DNA from: Paracoccus pantotrophus
GTDB lineage: Bacteria; Pseudomonadota; Alphaproteobacteria; Rhodobacterales; Rhodobacteraceae
NCBI RefSeq assembly: GCF_008824185.1
Contig: NZ_CP044426.1
Coordinates: forward strand, 496,001-560,000
Length of the DNA: 64,000 bases
Direction: 5' to 3'
The position numbers were made by a program, and so were the translations under genes. This document shows, piece after piece, positions 53,337-61,406 of this stretch; position 1 is the first letter of the stretch; every line of letters starts with the position of its first letter. Under the pieces are notes generated by a model. That model was not told where the DNA came from. It ran no database searches and worked only from the letters and a program-made list of their open reading frames with translations.

Positions 53337-53771
53337 TCATTCGTAAAACCTCAGCAGCGGTGCGCAGGAGGCTTTGTCTTGTGCGTAGATTGTCGCCGTG
53401 GGTTCGGGTTGATGGACGTCGAAGCCGCCGAATGCGTCAAGATAGGCTTTCGTAAAGCTGGTCTCCGTCATCGGCGAGGCCAGCGGGAAGCTCTTGACCG
53501 TATCGACCTCCAGAGCCCAACGAACGGAATCCCCGCGCTTTTCGTCGCGCCCGGTCACCGGATTGCTGCGCAGAACCATCCCGACTGCAATTGTAGCTTG
53601 CACGAAGTCCCGGCAACGGGTCTGCACATAGGCCGCGTCGTCAGCGTTCGGGTCGGCCGAGAGGGGTATCAGCGTTGCAGCCTTATCCTCGTTCGGCATG
53701 CCCGCGGTCAGGGCTGCGGCCATCGCCGGCAGGGCCATGGCCATCGCGCAAATGCTGACCGCCCCCCGCAT
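53337..53771 (-). CDS. Exported protein of unknown function between cobS and cobT
   Basis: 144 aa from ATG 53771, whose A is the last base of the cobS stop (TGATG). The signal peptide MRGAVSICAMAMALPAMAAA is clear. The mature protein has two cysteines (VQTRCRDFVQATIAVG and KASCAPLLRFYE) and a polar body; no family is recognised, though the Cys-containing TRCRDF segment resembles small Rap1a/Tai-like exported proteins. Base composition is lower in GC than cobS and cobT (55% in one 60-base block). Insertion into the cobS-cobT pair by transfer is likely. Confidence 0.7.
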   Translation of the reverse strand: MRGAVSICAMAMALPAMAAALTAGMPNEDKAATLIPLSADPNADDAAYVQTRCRDFVQATIAVGMVLRSNPVTGRDEKRGDSVRWALEVDTVKSFPLASPMTETSFTKAYLDAFGGFDVHQPEPTATIYAQDKASCAPLLRFYE

Positions 53772-54745
53772 CACCCCGCCTTGACCGCCGCGCTTTCCGG
53801 CAGTTCCTCGTCGAAGAGCCGCTGATAGAACTCGGCCACCGTCTGCCGCTCCAGCTCGTCGCATTTGTTCAGGAAGGTCAGGCGGAAGGCATAGCCCACG
53901 TTATCGCCGAAGATCCGCGCGTTTTGCGCCCAGGCGATCACCGTCCGGGGCGACATCACCGTCGAAAGATCCCCCTGCATGAAGGCCGTGCGCGTCAGGT
54001 CGGCCAGCGTCACCATCTGGTTGATGATCTTGCGGCCCTTCTCGGTGTTGTAGGTCGGGTTCTTGGCCAGCACGATGGCGGCCTCGGCGTCGTGGCTCAG
54101 GTAATTCAGCGTCGAGACCAGCGACCAGCGGTCCATCTGGCCCTGGTTGATCTGCTGCGTGCCGTGATAGAGGCCCGTGGTGTCGCCCAGGCCCACGGTG
54201 TTCGCCGTCGCGAACAGGCGGAAATAGGGATTGGGCGTGATGACCTCGTTCTGGTCCAGCAGCGTCAGCTTGCCATCGGCCTCCAGCACGCGCTGGATCA
54301 CGAACATCACGTCGGCGCGGCCGGCGTCGTATTCGTCGAAGACGATGGCGGTCGGGTTGCGCAGCGCCCAGGGCAGAATGCCCTCGTGGAACACCGTGAC
54401 CTGCTTGCCGTCCACCAGCTTGATCGCGTCCTTGCCGATCAGGTCGATGCGGCTGACATGGCTGTCCAGGTTCACCCGCACGCAGGGCCAGTTCAGCCGC
54501 GCCGCCACCTGCTCGATATGCGTCGATTTGCCGGTGCCGTGATAGCCCTGGATCATCACCCGGCGGTTATAGGCAAAGCCCGCCAGGATCGCCAAGGTGG
54601 TATCGGGATCGAACTTGTAGGTCGTGTCGATGTCGGGCACCCGGTCCGAGCGTTCGGCAAAGCCCTTGACCTTCATGTCGCTGTCTAGGCCGAAGACCTC
54701 GCGCAGGTCGATTTCCTCGGTCGGTTTCGCGTTCTGATCCAGCAT
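53771..54745 (-). CDS. cobS: Aerobic cobaltochelatase subunit CobS
   Basis: 324 aa, AAA+ ATPase. Walker A GYHGTGKST (residue 67-75), Walker B TAIVFDEYDAGRADVMFVIQ, sensor region FRLFATANTVGLGDTTGLYH. It assembles with CobT to power cobalt insertion by CobN in the aerobic cobalamin route. ATG 54745 (MLDQNAKPTEEIDL) was chosen because AAAGGG precedes it; the frame is open well upstream. CobC (41824-42786) acts later in the same pathway. Confidence 0.97.
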   Translation of the reverse strand: MLDQNAKPTEEIDLREVFGLDSDMKVKGFAERSDRVPDIDTTYKFDPDTTLAILAGFAYNRRVMIQGYHGTGKSTHIEQVAARLNWPCVRVNLDSHVSRIDLIGKDAIKLVDGKQVTVFHEGILPWALRNPTAIVFDEYDAGRADVMFVIQRVLEADGKLTLLDQNEVITPNPYFRLFATANTVGLGDTTGLYHGTQQINQGQMDRWSLVSTLNYLSHDAEAAIVLAKNPTYNTEKGRKIINQMVTLADLTRTAFMQGDLSTVMSPRTVIAWAQNARIFGDNVGYAFRLTFLNKCDELERQTVAEFYQRLFDEELPESAAVKAG

Positions 54746-54899
54746 GGGCGGCCCTTTCGATTGTCCCATGCTTGATGAATGATTCCCCGCGCGGGTGCAA
54801 GCCGGGCAAGGGGCGGGAACCATCGCCGGGGCCGCGAATTGCGCATGGGCGCGCCGCCGCCTAGAGTGCGGCGCGGGAAACCAGGGACGGGAAACGGGC

Positions 54900-55868
54900 A
54901 TGAGCGGATTGCTGGCGCTGCTGGATGACGTGGCGGGGATCGCCAAGATCGCGGCGGCGTCGATCGACGACGTGGCGGGGCAGGCGGTCAAGGCCGGCAG
55001 CAAGGCCGCCGGCGCGGTGATCGACGACGCGGCGGTGACGCCGAAATACGTGCACGGCTTTTCCGCCGCGCGCGAGGTGCCGATCGTGATGAAGATCGCC
55101 CGCGGCTCGCTTTACAACAAGCTGGTGATCCTGCTGCCCATCGCGCTGCTGCTCTCGGCCTTTGCGCCCTGGGCGATCACGCCCCTGTTGATGCTGGGCG
55201 GCTCCTACCTGTGTTTCGAGGGCGCCGAGAAGGTCCTGCATGCGCTCAGCTACCACAAGGTCAACGAGCCGCATCTGAAGACGACCGCCGAGGGCGCCGC
55301 CGGGCTGGAAGAGGAACGGGTGCGCGGCGCGATCAAGACCGACTTCATCCTCTCGGCCGAGATCATGACCATCGCGCTGGCCACGATCCCGAACGGCGAT
55401 GCGATCTGGATGAAGGCGCTGATCCTGGCCGTGGTGGCCCTGGGCATCACCGTCGCGGTCTACGGCTTCGTGGCGCTGATCGTGAAGGCGGACGATTTCG
55501 GCCTGCACCTGCATGAGCGCGGCGGCCCCGGCGCGGCGCTGGGCCGCGGCATCGTCCATGTCATGCCGGGCTTCATGAAGGTGCTGACCGTGGTCGGCAC
55601 CGCGGCGATGATCTGGGTCGGCGGCCAGATCGTCATCCACGGGCTGCACGAACTGGGCCAGCACCAGCCCTATGAATGGATCCATGGCATGGCCGCGGCC
55701 GCGGCCCGGGCCCTGCCCGCTGCGCCCGGCTTCGCCGCCTGGGCCGCCACCGCCTTCTTCGACGGCATCTTCGGGGTGATCTGGGGCATGATCCTGATCC
55801 CGGTGGCGCATTACGCCGTCACCCCCGCCATCGAGGCGGTGAAGGGCGCGGTGGGCGCCAAGTCCTGA
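54900..55868 (+). CDS. DUF808 (YedI-like) membrane protein
   Basis: 322 aa. N-terminal LLALLDDVAGIAKIAAASID and VIDDAAVTPKYVHGFSAARE are signatures of DUF808. Several membrane segments follow: LVILLPIALLLSAFAPWAIT, IMTIALATIP, ILAVVALGITVAVYGFVALI and a C-terminal FFDGIFGVIWGMILIPVAHY. Inner-membrane location; function unknown. ATG 54900 follows GGAAACGGGC. It is divergent from cobS across a 154-bp region. Confidence 0.92.
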   Translation: MSGLLALLDDVAGIAKIAAASIDDVAGQAVKAGSKAAGAVIDDAAVTPKYVHGFSAAREVPIVMKIARGSLYNKLVILLPIALLLSAFAPWAITPLLMLGGSYLCFEGAEKVLHALSYHKVNEPHLKTTAEGAAGLEEERVRGAIKTDFILSAEIMTIALATIPNGDAIWMKALILAVVALGITVAVYGFVALIVKADDFGLHLHERGGPGAALGRGIVHVMPGFMKVLTVVGTAAMIWVGGQIVIHGLHELGQHQPYEWIHGMAAAAARALPAAPGFAAWAATAFFDGIFGVIWGMILIPVAHYAVTPAIEAVKGAVGAKS

Positions 55869-55934
55869 CCCCGGCTTGCCCTTGGCCGGCTGCCGGGACT
55901 ATCAACTGCCATACCAATGCCGCAGGAGATCTCC

Positions 55935-57314
55935 ATGCCGATTCCCGCCCCGGCCCTCGACGCGCTTTCCGCGCTTCTGGGCGCGCGCCTGTCCACCAGC
56001 GGCGCCGACCGCGAGTTGCACGCCCAGTCCGAGACCTTCCACCGCGCCCCGCCGCCCGATGCCGTGGCCTGGCCGGTCTCGACCGAGGAGGTCTCGCGCA
56101 TCGCCGCCATCTGCCACGCGCATCGCGTGCCGATGATCGGCTGGGGCACCGGCACCTCGCTGGAGGGGCAGGCCCTGGCGCCGCAGGGCGGGCTGGTCAT
56201 CGACCTGTCGAAGATGGACCGGGTGCTGGAGATCCGGGCCGAGGACATGCAGGCCAGCGTCCAGCCCGGCTGCACGCGCGAGGCGCTGAATACCGAATTG
56301 CGGGCGACCGGGCTGTTCTTCCCGGTCGATCCCGGCGCCAATGCCTCGCTGGGCGGCATGGCGGCGACGCGCGCCTCGGGCACTACGGCGGTGCGCTACG
56401 GCACCATGCGCGACAATGTGCTGGCGCTGGAGGTGGTGCTGGCCGACGGGCAGGTGATCCGCACCGGCACGCGGGCGGCGAAATCCAGCGCCGGCTATGA
56501 CCTGACCGGGCTTTTCGTCGGCTCCGAGGGCACGCTGGGCATCATCACCGAGCTGACCCTGAAGCTGCACGGCCAGCCCGAGGAGGTCGCCGCGGCGGTC
56601 TGCGGCTTTCCGACGCTGGAGCAGGCGGTGGAATGCGTCACCGCGACGATCCAGTCGGGCATCCCCATGGCGCGGATCGAGTTCATCGACGCCGACGTGG
56701 TGCGTGCCTTCAACCGCGCCTCGGGCACGCAGATGCACGAGGGCCCGCACCTGATGGTCGAGTTCCACGGCGGACCCGCCTCGGTCAAGGGCGATGCCGA
56801 GGCCTTCGGCGCGCTGGCGGGCGAGTTCGGCGGCACCGGCTTCGACTGGGCGACCACGCCCGAGGCGCGGGCGGCGCTGTGGAAGATGCGGCACAATGCC
56901 TATCGCTCGTGCCTGGCCTTGCGGCCGGGGGCGACGGCGGTGGTGACGGATGTCTGCGTGCCGATGTCGCACCTGCCCGCCGCCGTGGCCGCGGCGGCCG
57001 AGGACATCCGCGCCGAGGGCCTGCTGGGCCCCATCGTCGGCCATGTCGGCGACGGCAACTTCCACGCCCAGATCCTGGTGATGCCCGGAGACGAGGCCGA
57101 GCTGGCCGCCGCCAAGCGCGTCGCGCTGCGCATGGCCGAGCGCGCCATCGCGGTGGGCGGCACCATCACCGGCGAGCATGGCGTGGGCATCGGCAAGAAG
57201 CCCCTGATGCCCGCCCAGCACGGCGCTGCCATCGGCGTGATGGCGGCGATCAAGCAGGCACTGGACCCCCAGGGGGTGCTGAATCCCGGCAAGCTGGTGC
57301 CGGAGGTGGGCTGA
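55935..57314 (+). CDS. FAD-binding oxidoreductase, D-lactate dehydrogenase type
   Basis: 459 aa. FAD-binding type 2 (PCMH) domain: PMIGWGTGTSLEGQALAPQG, VDPGANASLGGMAATRASGT and FVGSEGTLGIITELTLKLHG. The C-terminal FAD-linked oxidase domain holds HVGDGNFHAQI and TGEHGVGIGKK. Closest in type to cytochrome-dependent D-lactate dehydrogenase (Dld) and glycolate oxidase GlcD; no glcE or glcF lies nearby, so D-lactate is the better guess. ATG 55935 has AGGAG 8 bases upstream; the earlier ATG 55917 is less likely. Confidence 0.9.
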   Translation: MPIPAPALDALSALLGARLSTSGADRELHAQSETFHRAPPPDAVAWPVSTEEVSRIAAICHAHRVPMIGWGTGTSLEGQALAPQGGLVIDLSKMDRVLEIRAEDMQASVQPGCTREALNTELRATGLFFPVDPGANASLGGMAATRASGTTAVRYGTMRDNVLALEVVLADGQVIRTGTRAAKSSAGYDLTGLFVGSEGTLGIITELTLKLHGQPEEVAAAVCGFPTLEQAVECVTATIQSGIPMARIEFIDADVVRAFNRASGTQMHEGPHLMVEFHGGPASVKGDAEAFGALAGEFGGTGFDWATTPEARAALWKMRHNAYRSCLALRPGATAVVTDVCVPMSHLPAAVAAAAEDIRAEGLLGPIVGHVGDGNFHAQILVMPGDEAELAAAKRVALRMAERAIAVGGTITGEHGVGIGKKPLMPAQHGAAIGVMAAIKQALDPQGVLNPGKLVPEVG

Positions 57315-57396
57315 GGCGCAAGGCGCGCCGGCACAGTCCGGCCCAAGGCGCCGCCCGGCCGCAGCGGCAGCGCATCCCGGCAAGGAGGAGCGGGAA

Positions 57397-57855
57397 ATGC
57401 CAATGCCATGGACCTATCGCCATGCGTCCAAGGAATGGCGCGCGATTCTCGACGATCTCAAGGACCGCATGGACCTAGTCTCGGACAACAGCGCCTATAC
57501 CGCCCTGGACGGCGTACTCCAGGCCTTTCGGCGCCGACTCACGGCGCAGCAGGGGCTGGACTTCGCATCTGTCCTGCCAGCGATTCCCAGGGCGATCTTC
57601 GTCGCCGGCTGGAAACCCGACGAGAAGCCGGTGCCCTTTGCCGACCGCCGGACCATGACCCGAGAGGCGCAACAGCTCCGGCCGCATCACAGCCTGACCC
57701 CGGACAACGCCATCGAGGCCGTGGCCTGGACCATCCGCCGCTATGTGAACAAGGCGGATTTTCAGCGCGTCCTGGAATGCCTGCCGCCGGGCGCAGTCCA
57801 GTTCTGGCATGTCGATGTGGCCGACCCCAGGGAGATCGGGCCGCGGATCTTCTGA
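57397..57855 (+). CDS. DUF2267-like protein
   Basis: 152 aa with an excellent AAGGAGGAG before ATG 57397. The segments NSAYTALDGVLQAFRRRLTA and LPAIPRAIFVAGWKP, then AIEAVAWTIRRYVNKADFQR and VLECLPPGAVQFW, form the helical repeat of DUF2267 (two half-domains of a helix bundle around LP-x-x-x-R). Soluble and cytoplasmic. Function unknown; members are often linked with stress. The base composition is slightly lower in GC than the flanks. Confidence 0.78.
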   Translation: MPMPWTYRHASKEWRAILDDLKDRMDLVSDNSAYTALDGVLQAFRRRLTAQQGLDFASVLPAIPRAIFVAGWKPDEKPVPFADRRTMTREAQQLRPHHSLTPDNAIEAVAWTIRRYVNKADFQRVLECLPPGAVQFWHVDVADPREIGPRIF

Positions 57856-57918
57856 AACGTGCCGCACAACCTGCGGTGGAGATGCGCGCCGGCCGGGGTG
57901 TCCCTGACAAACTCGTGA

Positions 57919-57938
57919 CTGTCACGCCATCGTGACAG
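57919..57938. promoter_or_regulatory. Perfect dyad upstream of the GH25 lipoprotein gene
   Basis: CTGTCACG (57919-57926), 4-base loop CCAT, CGTGACAG (57931-57938): a perfect 8-bp inverted repeat in the 171-bp gap between the DUF2267 and GH25 genes. Read as DNA it is TGTCAC-N6-GTGACA, an operator-like palindrome; read as RNA it is a stem without T-run, so a poor terminator. It ends 88 bases before the GH25 start. The binding protein is unknown. Confidence 0.45.
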
Positions 57939-58026
57939 AGCGTCGCACCTTTGCGATAAGGACACGAAGCGCCGAGTACAGGCGCAGGGGCAGAGCGCGC
58001 GACATGCGCGCAGGCAGAGGGCAGAG

Positions 58027-58809
58027 ATGACATTCCTGGGCAAGATTTTCACGGCGTTGGCGCTGGTCGCGCTGGCCTCCTGCGGGGGGCCTTCCAGCGG
58101 GCCGGCGGTGATGGCGGGGCAGGGCAGCGGCCCGCAATTCGGCGACAGCGCGCCCCATCCCTGGATCGGCGGGCATCCCTATGACCACCCGATCCACGGC
58201 ATCGACATCTCGCGCTGGCAGGGCGACATCGACTGGCACCGGGTGCGCGGCTCGGGCATCAGCTTCGCCTTCATCAAGGCGACCGAGGGCGGCGACCATG
58301 CCGACCCGAACTTCCGCCGCTACTGGCGCGAGGCGGCGCAGGCGCGCATCCCGCGCGGCGCCTATCACTATTTCTATTTCTGCCGCTCGGGCTCGGAGCA
58401 GGCGGCCTGGTTCATCGCCAACGTGCCCAGGGAGCGCGGCGCCATGCCGCCGGTGCTGGACCTGGAATGGACCGCCTCCAAGACCTGCCCGCATCGCCCG
58501 GCCAGCCATGAGGTGCTGCGCGAGGCCAAGATCTTCAAGGACATCCTGCACCGGCATTACGGCCAGCGCCCGATCATCTACACCACGGTCGATTTCTACC
58601 GCGACAACAACCTCGGCTCCTGGCCCGAGGAGTTCTGGCTGCGCTCGGTCGCGGGCCATCCGCGCATCGTCTATCCCGGCCAGCGCTACACGTTCTGGCA
58701 ATATACCGGCACCGGCATCGTGCCGGGGATCCGCGGCAACGTGGACCTGAACGTCTTTGCGGGCTCGCCCGCGCAGTGGCGGGCATGGCTGAACCAGCGC
58801 CTGCAATAA
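58027..58809 (+). CDS. GH25 family lysozyme, lipoprotein
   Basis: 260 aa. Lipoprotein signal MTFLGKIFTALALVALASC (lipobox LASC, Cys19), a short linker, then a GH25 muramidase domain: HGIDISRWQGDIDWHRVRGS, ISFAFIKATEGGDHADPNFR, the DxE catalytic motif VLDLEWTAS, IIYTTVDFY and FWQYTGTGIVPGI. It should cleave the peptidoglycan glycan backbone from the membrane. The 3' end overlaps by 25 bases a CPBP protease gene. Whether it serves wall turnover or secretion-machine insertion is unknown. Confidence 0.92.
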   Translation: MTFLGKIFTALALVALASCGGPSSGPAVMAGQGSGPQFGDSAPHPWIGGHPYDHPIHGIDISRWQGDIDWHRVRGSGISFAFIKATEGGDHADPNFRRYWREAAQARIPRGAYHYFYFCRSGSEQAAWFIANVPRERGAMPPVLDLEWTASKTCPHRPASHEVLREAKIFKDILHRHYGQRPIIYTTVDFYRDNNLGSWPEEFWLRSVAGHPRIVYPGQRYTFWQYTGTGIVPGIRGNVDLNVFAGSPAQWRAWLNQRLQ

Positions 58810-59441
58810 GGCGCGGCCTGCTCTGGGCCGAGTTCGCGGCGCTCTATGTCGGGACGCCGCTGGTGATCGCGCTGTTCCTGCCCGGCCATATGCTGTTCGA
58901 GGCGCTGGCGGTGTTCAGCCTGGCGGGGCTGGGCCTCTTGTGGCGCACCGGCGGCTTTCACTGGCACAGCCTGGTGCGCGGCTGGAGCCGGCTGCCCTGG
59001 CGCGAGATCCTGGCCGTGGCGCTGGCCACCCTGCTGGTGGGGCTGGCGATCCTGGCGCTCGACCGCCCGAACTCGATCTTCCAGATCGTGCGGCAGCGGC
59101 CCGAGTTCCTGCCGGTGATCTGGACCTTCTATCCGATCCTCTCGGCCCTGCCGCAGGAACTGATCTTTCGCCCGCTGTTCTTTCACCGCTACGCCGCACT
59201 GCTGCCGGCGGGGCAGGGGGCGATCGCGCTGAACGCGGCGGTGTTTTCCTTTGCCCACCTGATGTATTGGTCCTGGGTGGTGGCGGTGCTGACCTTCGTC
59301 GGCGGCTGGGTCTTTGCCCGCGCCTATCTGGAGCGCGGCTTTCCCTCGGCCTGGGTGCTGCATGCGGTGGCGGGGAACGTCCTCTTCGCTGTCGGCATGG
59401 GCGCCTATTTCTACACTGGCAACGTGGTGAGGCCGTTCTGA
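58785..59441 (+). CDS. CPBP-family intramembrane metalloprotease, variant motif 1
   Basis: 218 aa from ATG 58785 (MAEPAPAIRRGLLWAEF), six or so membrane helices. Motif 2 FSFAHLMYW and motif 3 VLHAVAGN give the two histidines and the asparagine of the Rce1/CAAX protease family. Motif 1 reads LPQELIFRPLFF, so the first Glu of EExxxR is Gln; such a change is seen in some members, and activity is uncertain. It overlaps the GH25 gene by 25 bases, which implies coupled translation and a shared task at the envelope. Confidence 0.88.
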   Translation: MAEPAPAIRRGLLWAEFAALYVGTPLVIALFLPGHMLFEALAVFSLAGLGLLWRTGGFHWHSLVRGWSRLPWREILAVALATLLVGLAILALDRPNSIFQIVRQRPEFLPVIWTFYPILSALPQELIFRPLFFHRYAALLPAGQGAIALNAAVFSFAHLMYWSWVVAVLTFVGGWVFARAYLERGFPSAWVLHAVAGNVLFAVGMGAYFYTGNVVRPF

Positions 59442-59501
59442 TTGCTTGACTTCGCCGGCGCGGCGCGGTTCATGCGGGGCCGATACGCAAGGGGAAAAAC
59501 G

Positions 59502-61277
59502 ATGAGCGCCTATCGCAGCCATACCTGCGGCGAGCTGACCGCCGCTGCCGCCGGGTCCGAAGTCCGTCTGTCCGGCTGGGTCCACCGGGTCCGCGACCAT
59601 GGCGGGGTGCTGTTCATCGACCTGCGCGACCATTACGGGATCACACAGGTGATCGCCGACAGCGACTCGCCCGCCTTCCCGGCGCTGGAAAAGCTGCGGG
59701 CCGAGACGGTGATCCGCATCGACGGCCGCGTCAAGCTGCGCGACCCGAGCCTGGTCAACCCCAAGCTGCCCACCGGCGAGATCGAGGTCTATGCCACCGC
59801 CATGGAGGTGCTGGGCGCCTCGGACGACCTGCCGCTGCCGGTTTTCGGCGATCAGGACTATCCCGAGGAGACGCGGCTGACCTATCGCTTCCTCGACCTG
59901 CGCCGCGAAAGCCTGCACAACAACATCATGCTGCGCTCGCGCGTGGTGAAATGGCTGCGCGACGCGATGTGGGATCAGGGCTTCACCGAGTTCCAGACCC
60001 CGATCATCACCGCCTCCTCGCCCGAAGGGGCGCGCGACTTCCTGGTGCCCTCGCGCCTGCATCCGGGCAAGTTCTACGCCCTGCCGCAGGCGCCGCAGCA
60101 GTTCAAGCAGCTGATCATGGTTGCGGGCTTTGACAAGTATTTCCAGATCGCGCCCTGCTTCCGCGACGAGGATCCGCGCGCCGACCGCTCGCCCACCGAT
60201 TTCTACCAGCTCGACATGGAGATGTCCTTCGTCGAGCAGGAAGACGTGTTCCGCGCCATCCAGCCGGTGATCCAGGGCCTGTTCGAGACCTTCGGCGGCG
60301 GCCGCCGCGTCGATGCGACCTGGCCGCGCATCCCCTATGCCGAGGCGATGCTGAAATACGGCTCGGACAAGCCCGACCTGCGCAACCCCATCGAGATGCA
60401 GGTGGTTTCGGATCATTTCCGCGGCTCGGGCTTCGCGATCTTCGCGAAGCTGCTGGAACAGGAGGGCACCGAGGTCCGCGCCATTCCCGCGCCCACCGGC
60501 GGCTCGCGCAAGTTCGCCGACCGCATGAACGCCTTTGCGCAGAGCCAGGGCCTGCCCGGCATGGGCTATATCTTCTGGCGCAAGGCCGAGGACGGCACGA
60601 CCGAGGCCGCCGGCCCCATCGCCAAGGCGCTGGGTGCCGAGAAGACCGAGGCGATCCGCATCCAACTGGGCCTGGGCGAGGGCGATGCGGCCTTCTTCCT
60701 GGGCGGCAAGCCCGAGACCTTCGAGGCCGTCGCCGGCCGCGCCCGCAACGAGATCGGCCGCGAGCTGGGCCTGATCGACGAGAACCAGTTCAAGTTCGCC
60801 TGGATCGTCGATTTCCCGATGTATGAAAAGGGCGAGGACGGGCGCATCGACTTCAGCCACAACCCGTTCTCGATGCCGCAGGGCGGGCTGGATGCGCTGG
60901 AGGGCGACCCGCTGGCGGTCAAGGGCTATCAATACGACCTGGCCTGCAACGGCTATGAACTGGTCTCGGGCGCGATCCGCAACCACCGCCCCGAGATCAT
61001 GTTCCGGGCCTTCGAACTGGCCGGCTATGGCCGCGACGAGGTGGAAAAGCGGTTCGGCGGCATGGTCAAGGCCTTTCGCTATGGCGCGCCGCCGCATGGC
61101 GGCTGCGCGGCGGGGATCGACCGCATCGTCATGCTGCTGGCCGACGAGGTGAACATCCGCGAGGTCATCATGTTCCCGATGAACCAGCGCGCCGAAGACC
61201 TGATGATGGGCGCCCCCAGCGAGCCGACGAACGAGCAGCTGCGCGAATTGCGCCTGCGGGTGCTGCCGCGCGAGTAA
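59502..61277 (+). CDS. aspS: Aspartate--tRNA ligase
   Basis: 591 aa, class II synthetase of bacterial type: N-terminal OB fold (EVRLSGWVHRVRDHGGVLFI), motif 2 CFRDEDPRADRSPTDFYQLD, the GAD insertion (about residue 280-420), and motif 3 GGCAAGIDRIVMLLAD. In most alphaproteobacteria this enzyme also charges tRNA-Asn for GatCAB amidation; that non-discriminating role is inference. ATG 59502 (MSAYRSHTCGEL) has AAGGGG upstream; the longer frame to 59442 lacks homology. Confidence 0.97.
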   Translation: MSAYRSHTCGELTAAAAGSEVRLSGWVHRVRDHGGVLFIDLRDHYGITQVIADSDSPAFPALEKLRAETVIRIDGRVKLRDPSLVNPKLPTGEIEVYATAMEVLGASDDLPLPVFGDQDYPEETRLTYRFLDLRRESLHNNIMLRSRVVKWLRDAMWDQGFTEFQTPIITASSPEGARDFLVPSRLHPGKFYALPQAPQQFKQLIMVAGFDKYFQIAPCFRDEDPRADRSPTDFYQLDMEMSFVEQEDVFRAIQPVIQGLFETFGGGRRVDATWPRIPYAEAMLKYGSDKPDLRNPIEMQVVSDHFRGSGFAIFAKLLEQEGTEVRAIPAPTGGSRKFADRMNAFAQSQGLPGMGYIFWRKAEDGTTEAAGPIAKALGAEKTEAIRIQLGLGEGDAAFFLGGKPETFEAVAGRARNEIGRELGLIDENQFKFAWIVDFPMYEKGEDGRIDFSHNPFSMPQGGLDALEGDPLAVKGYQYDLACNGYELVSGAIRNHRPEIMFRAFELAGYGRDEVEKRFGGMVKAFRYGAPPHGGCAAGIDRIVMLLADEVNIREVIMFPMNQRAEDLMMGAPSEPTNEQLRELRLRVLPRE

Positions 61278-61406
61278 GCGTGGCGGCGCTGCGTCGGCAG
61301 TCTGTTGCCGCATCGCCGCATGCTGAAGAAAGCGTGAACTGACCTTGGGCCGAGGCCGTGCCATAACCCTGTGCATGGGGGCGATTTCCCCTGCAAGGAT
61401 GATTGC

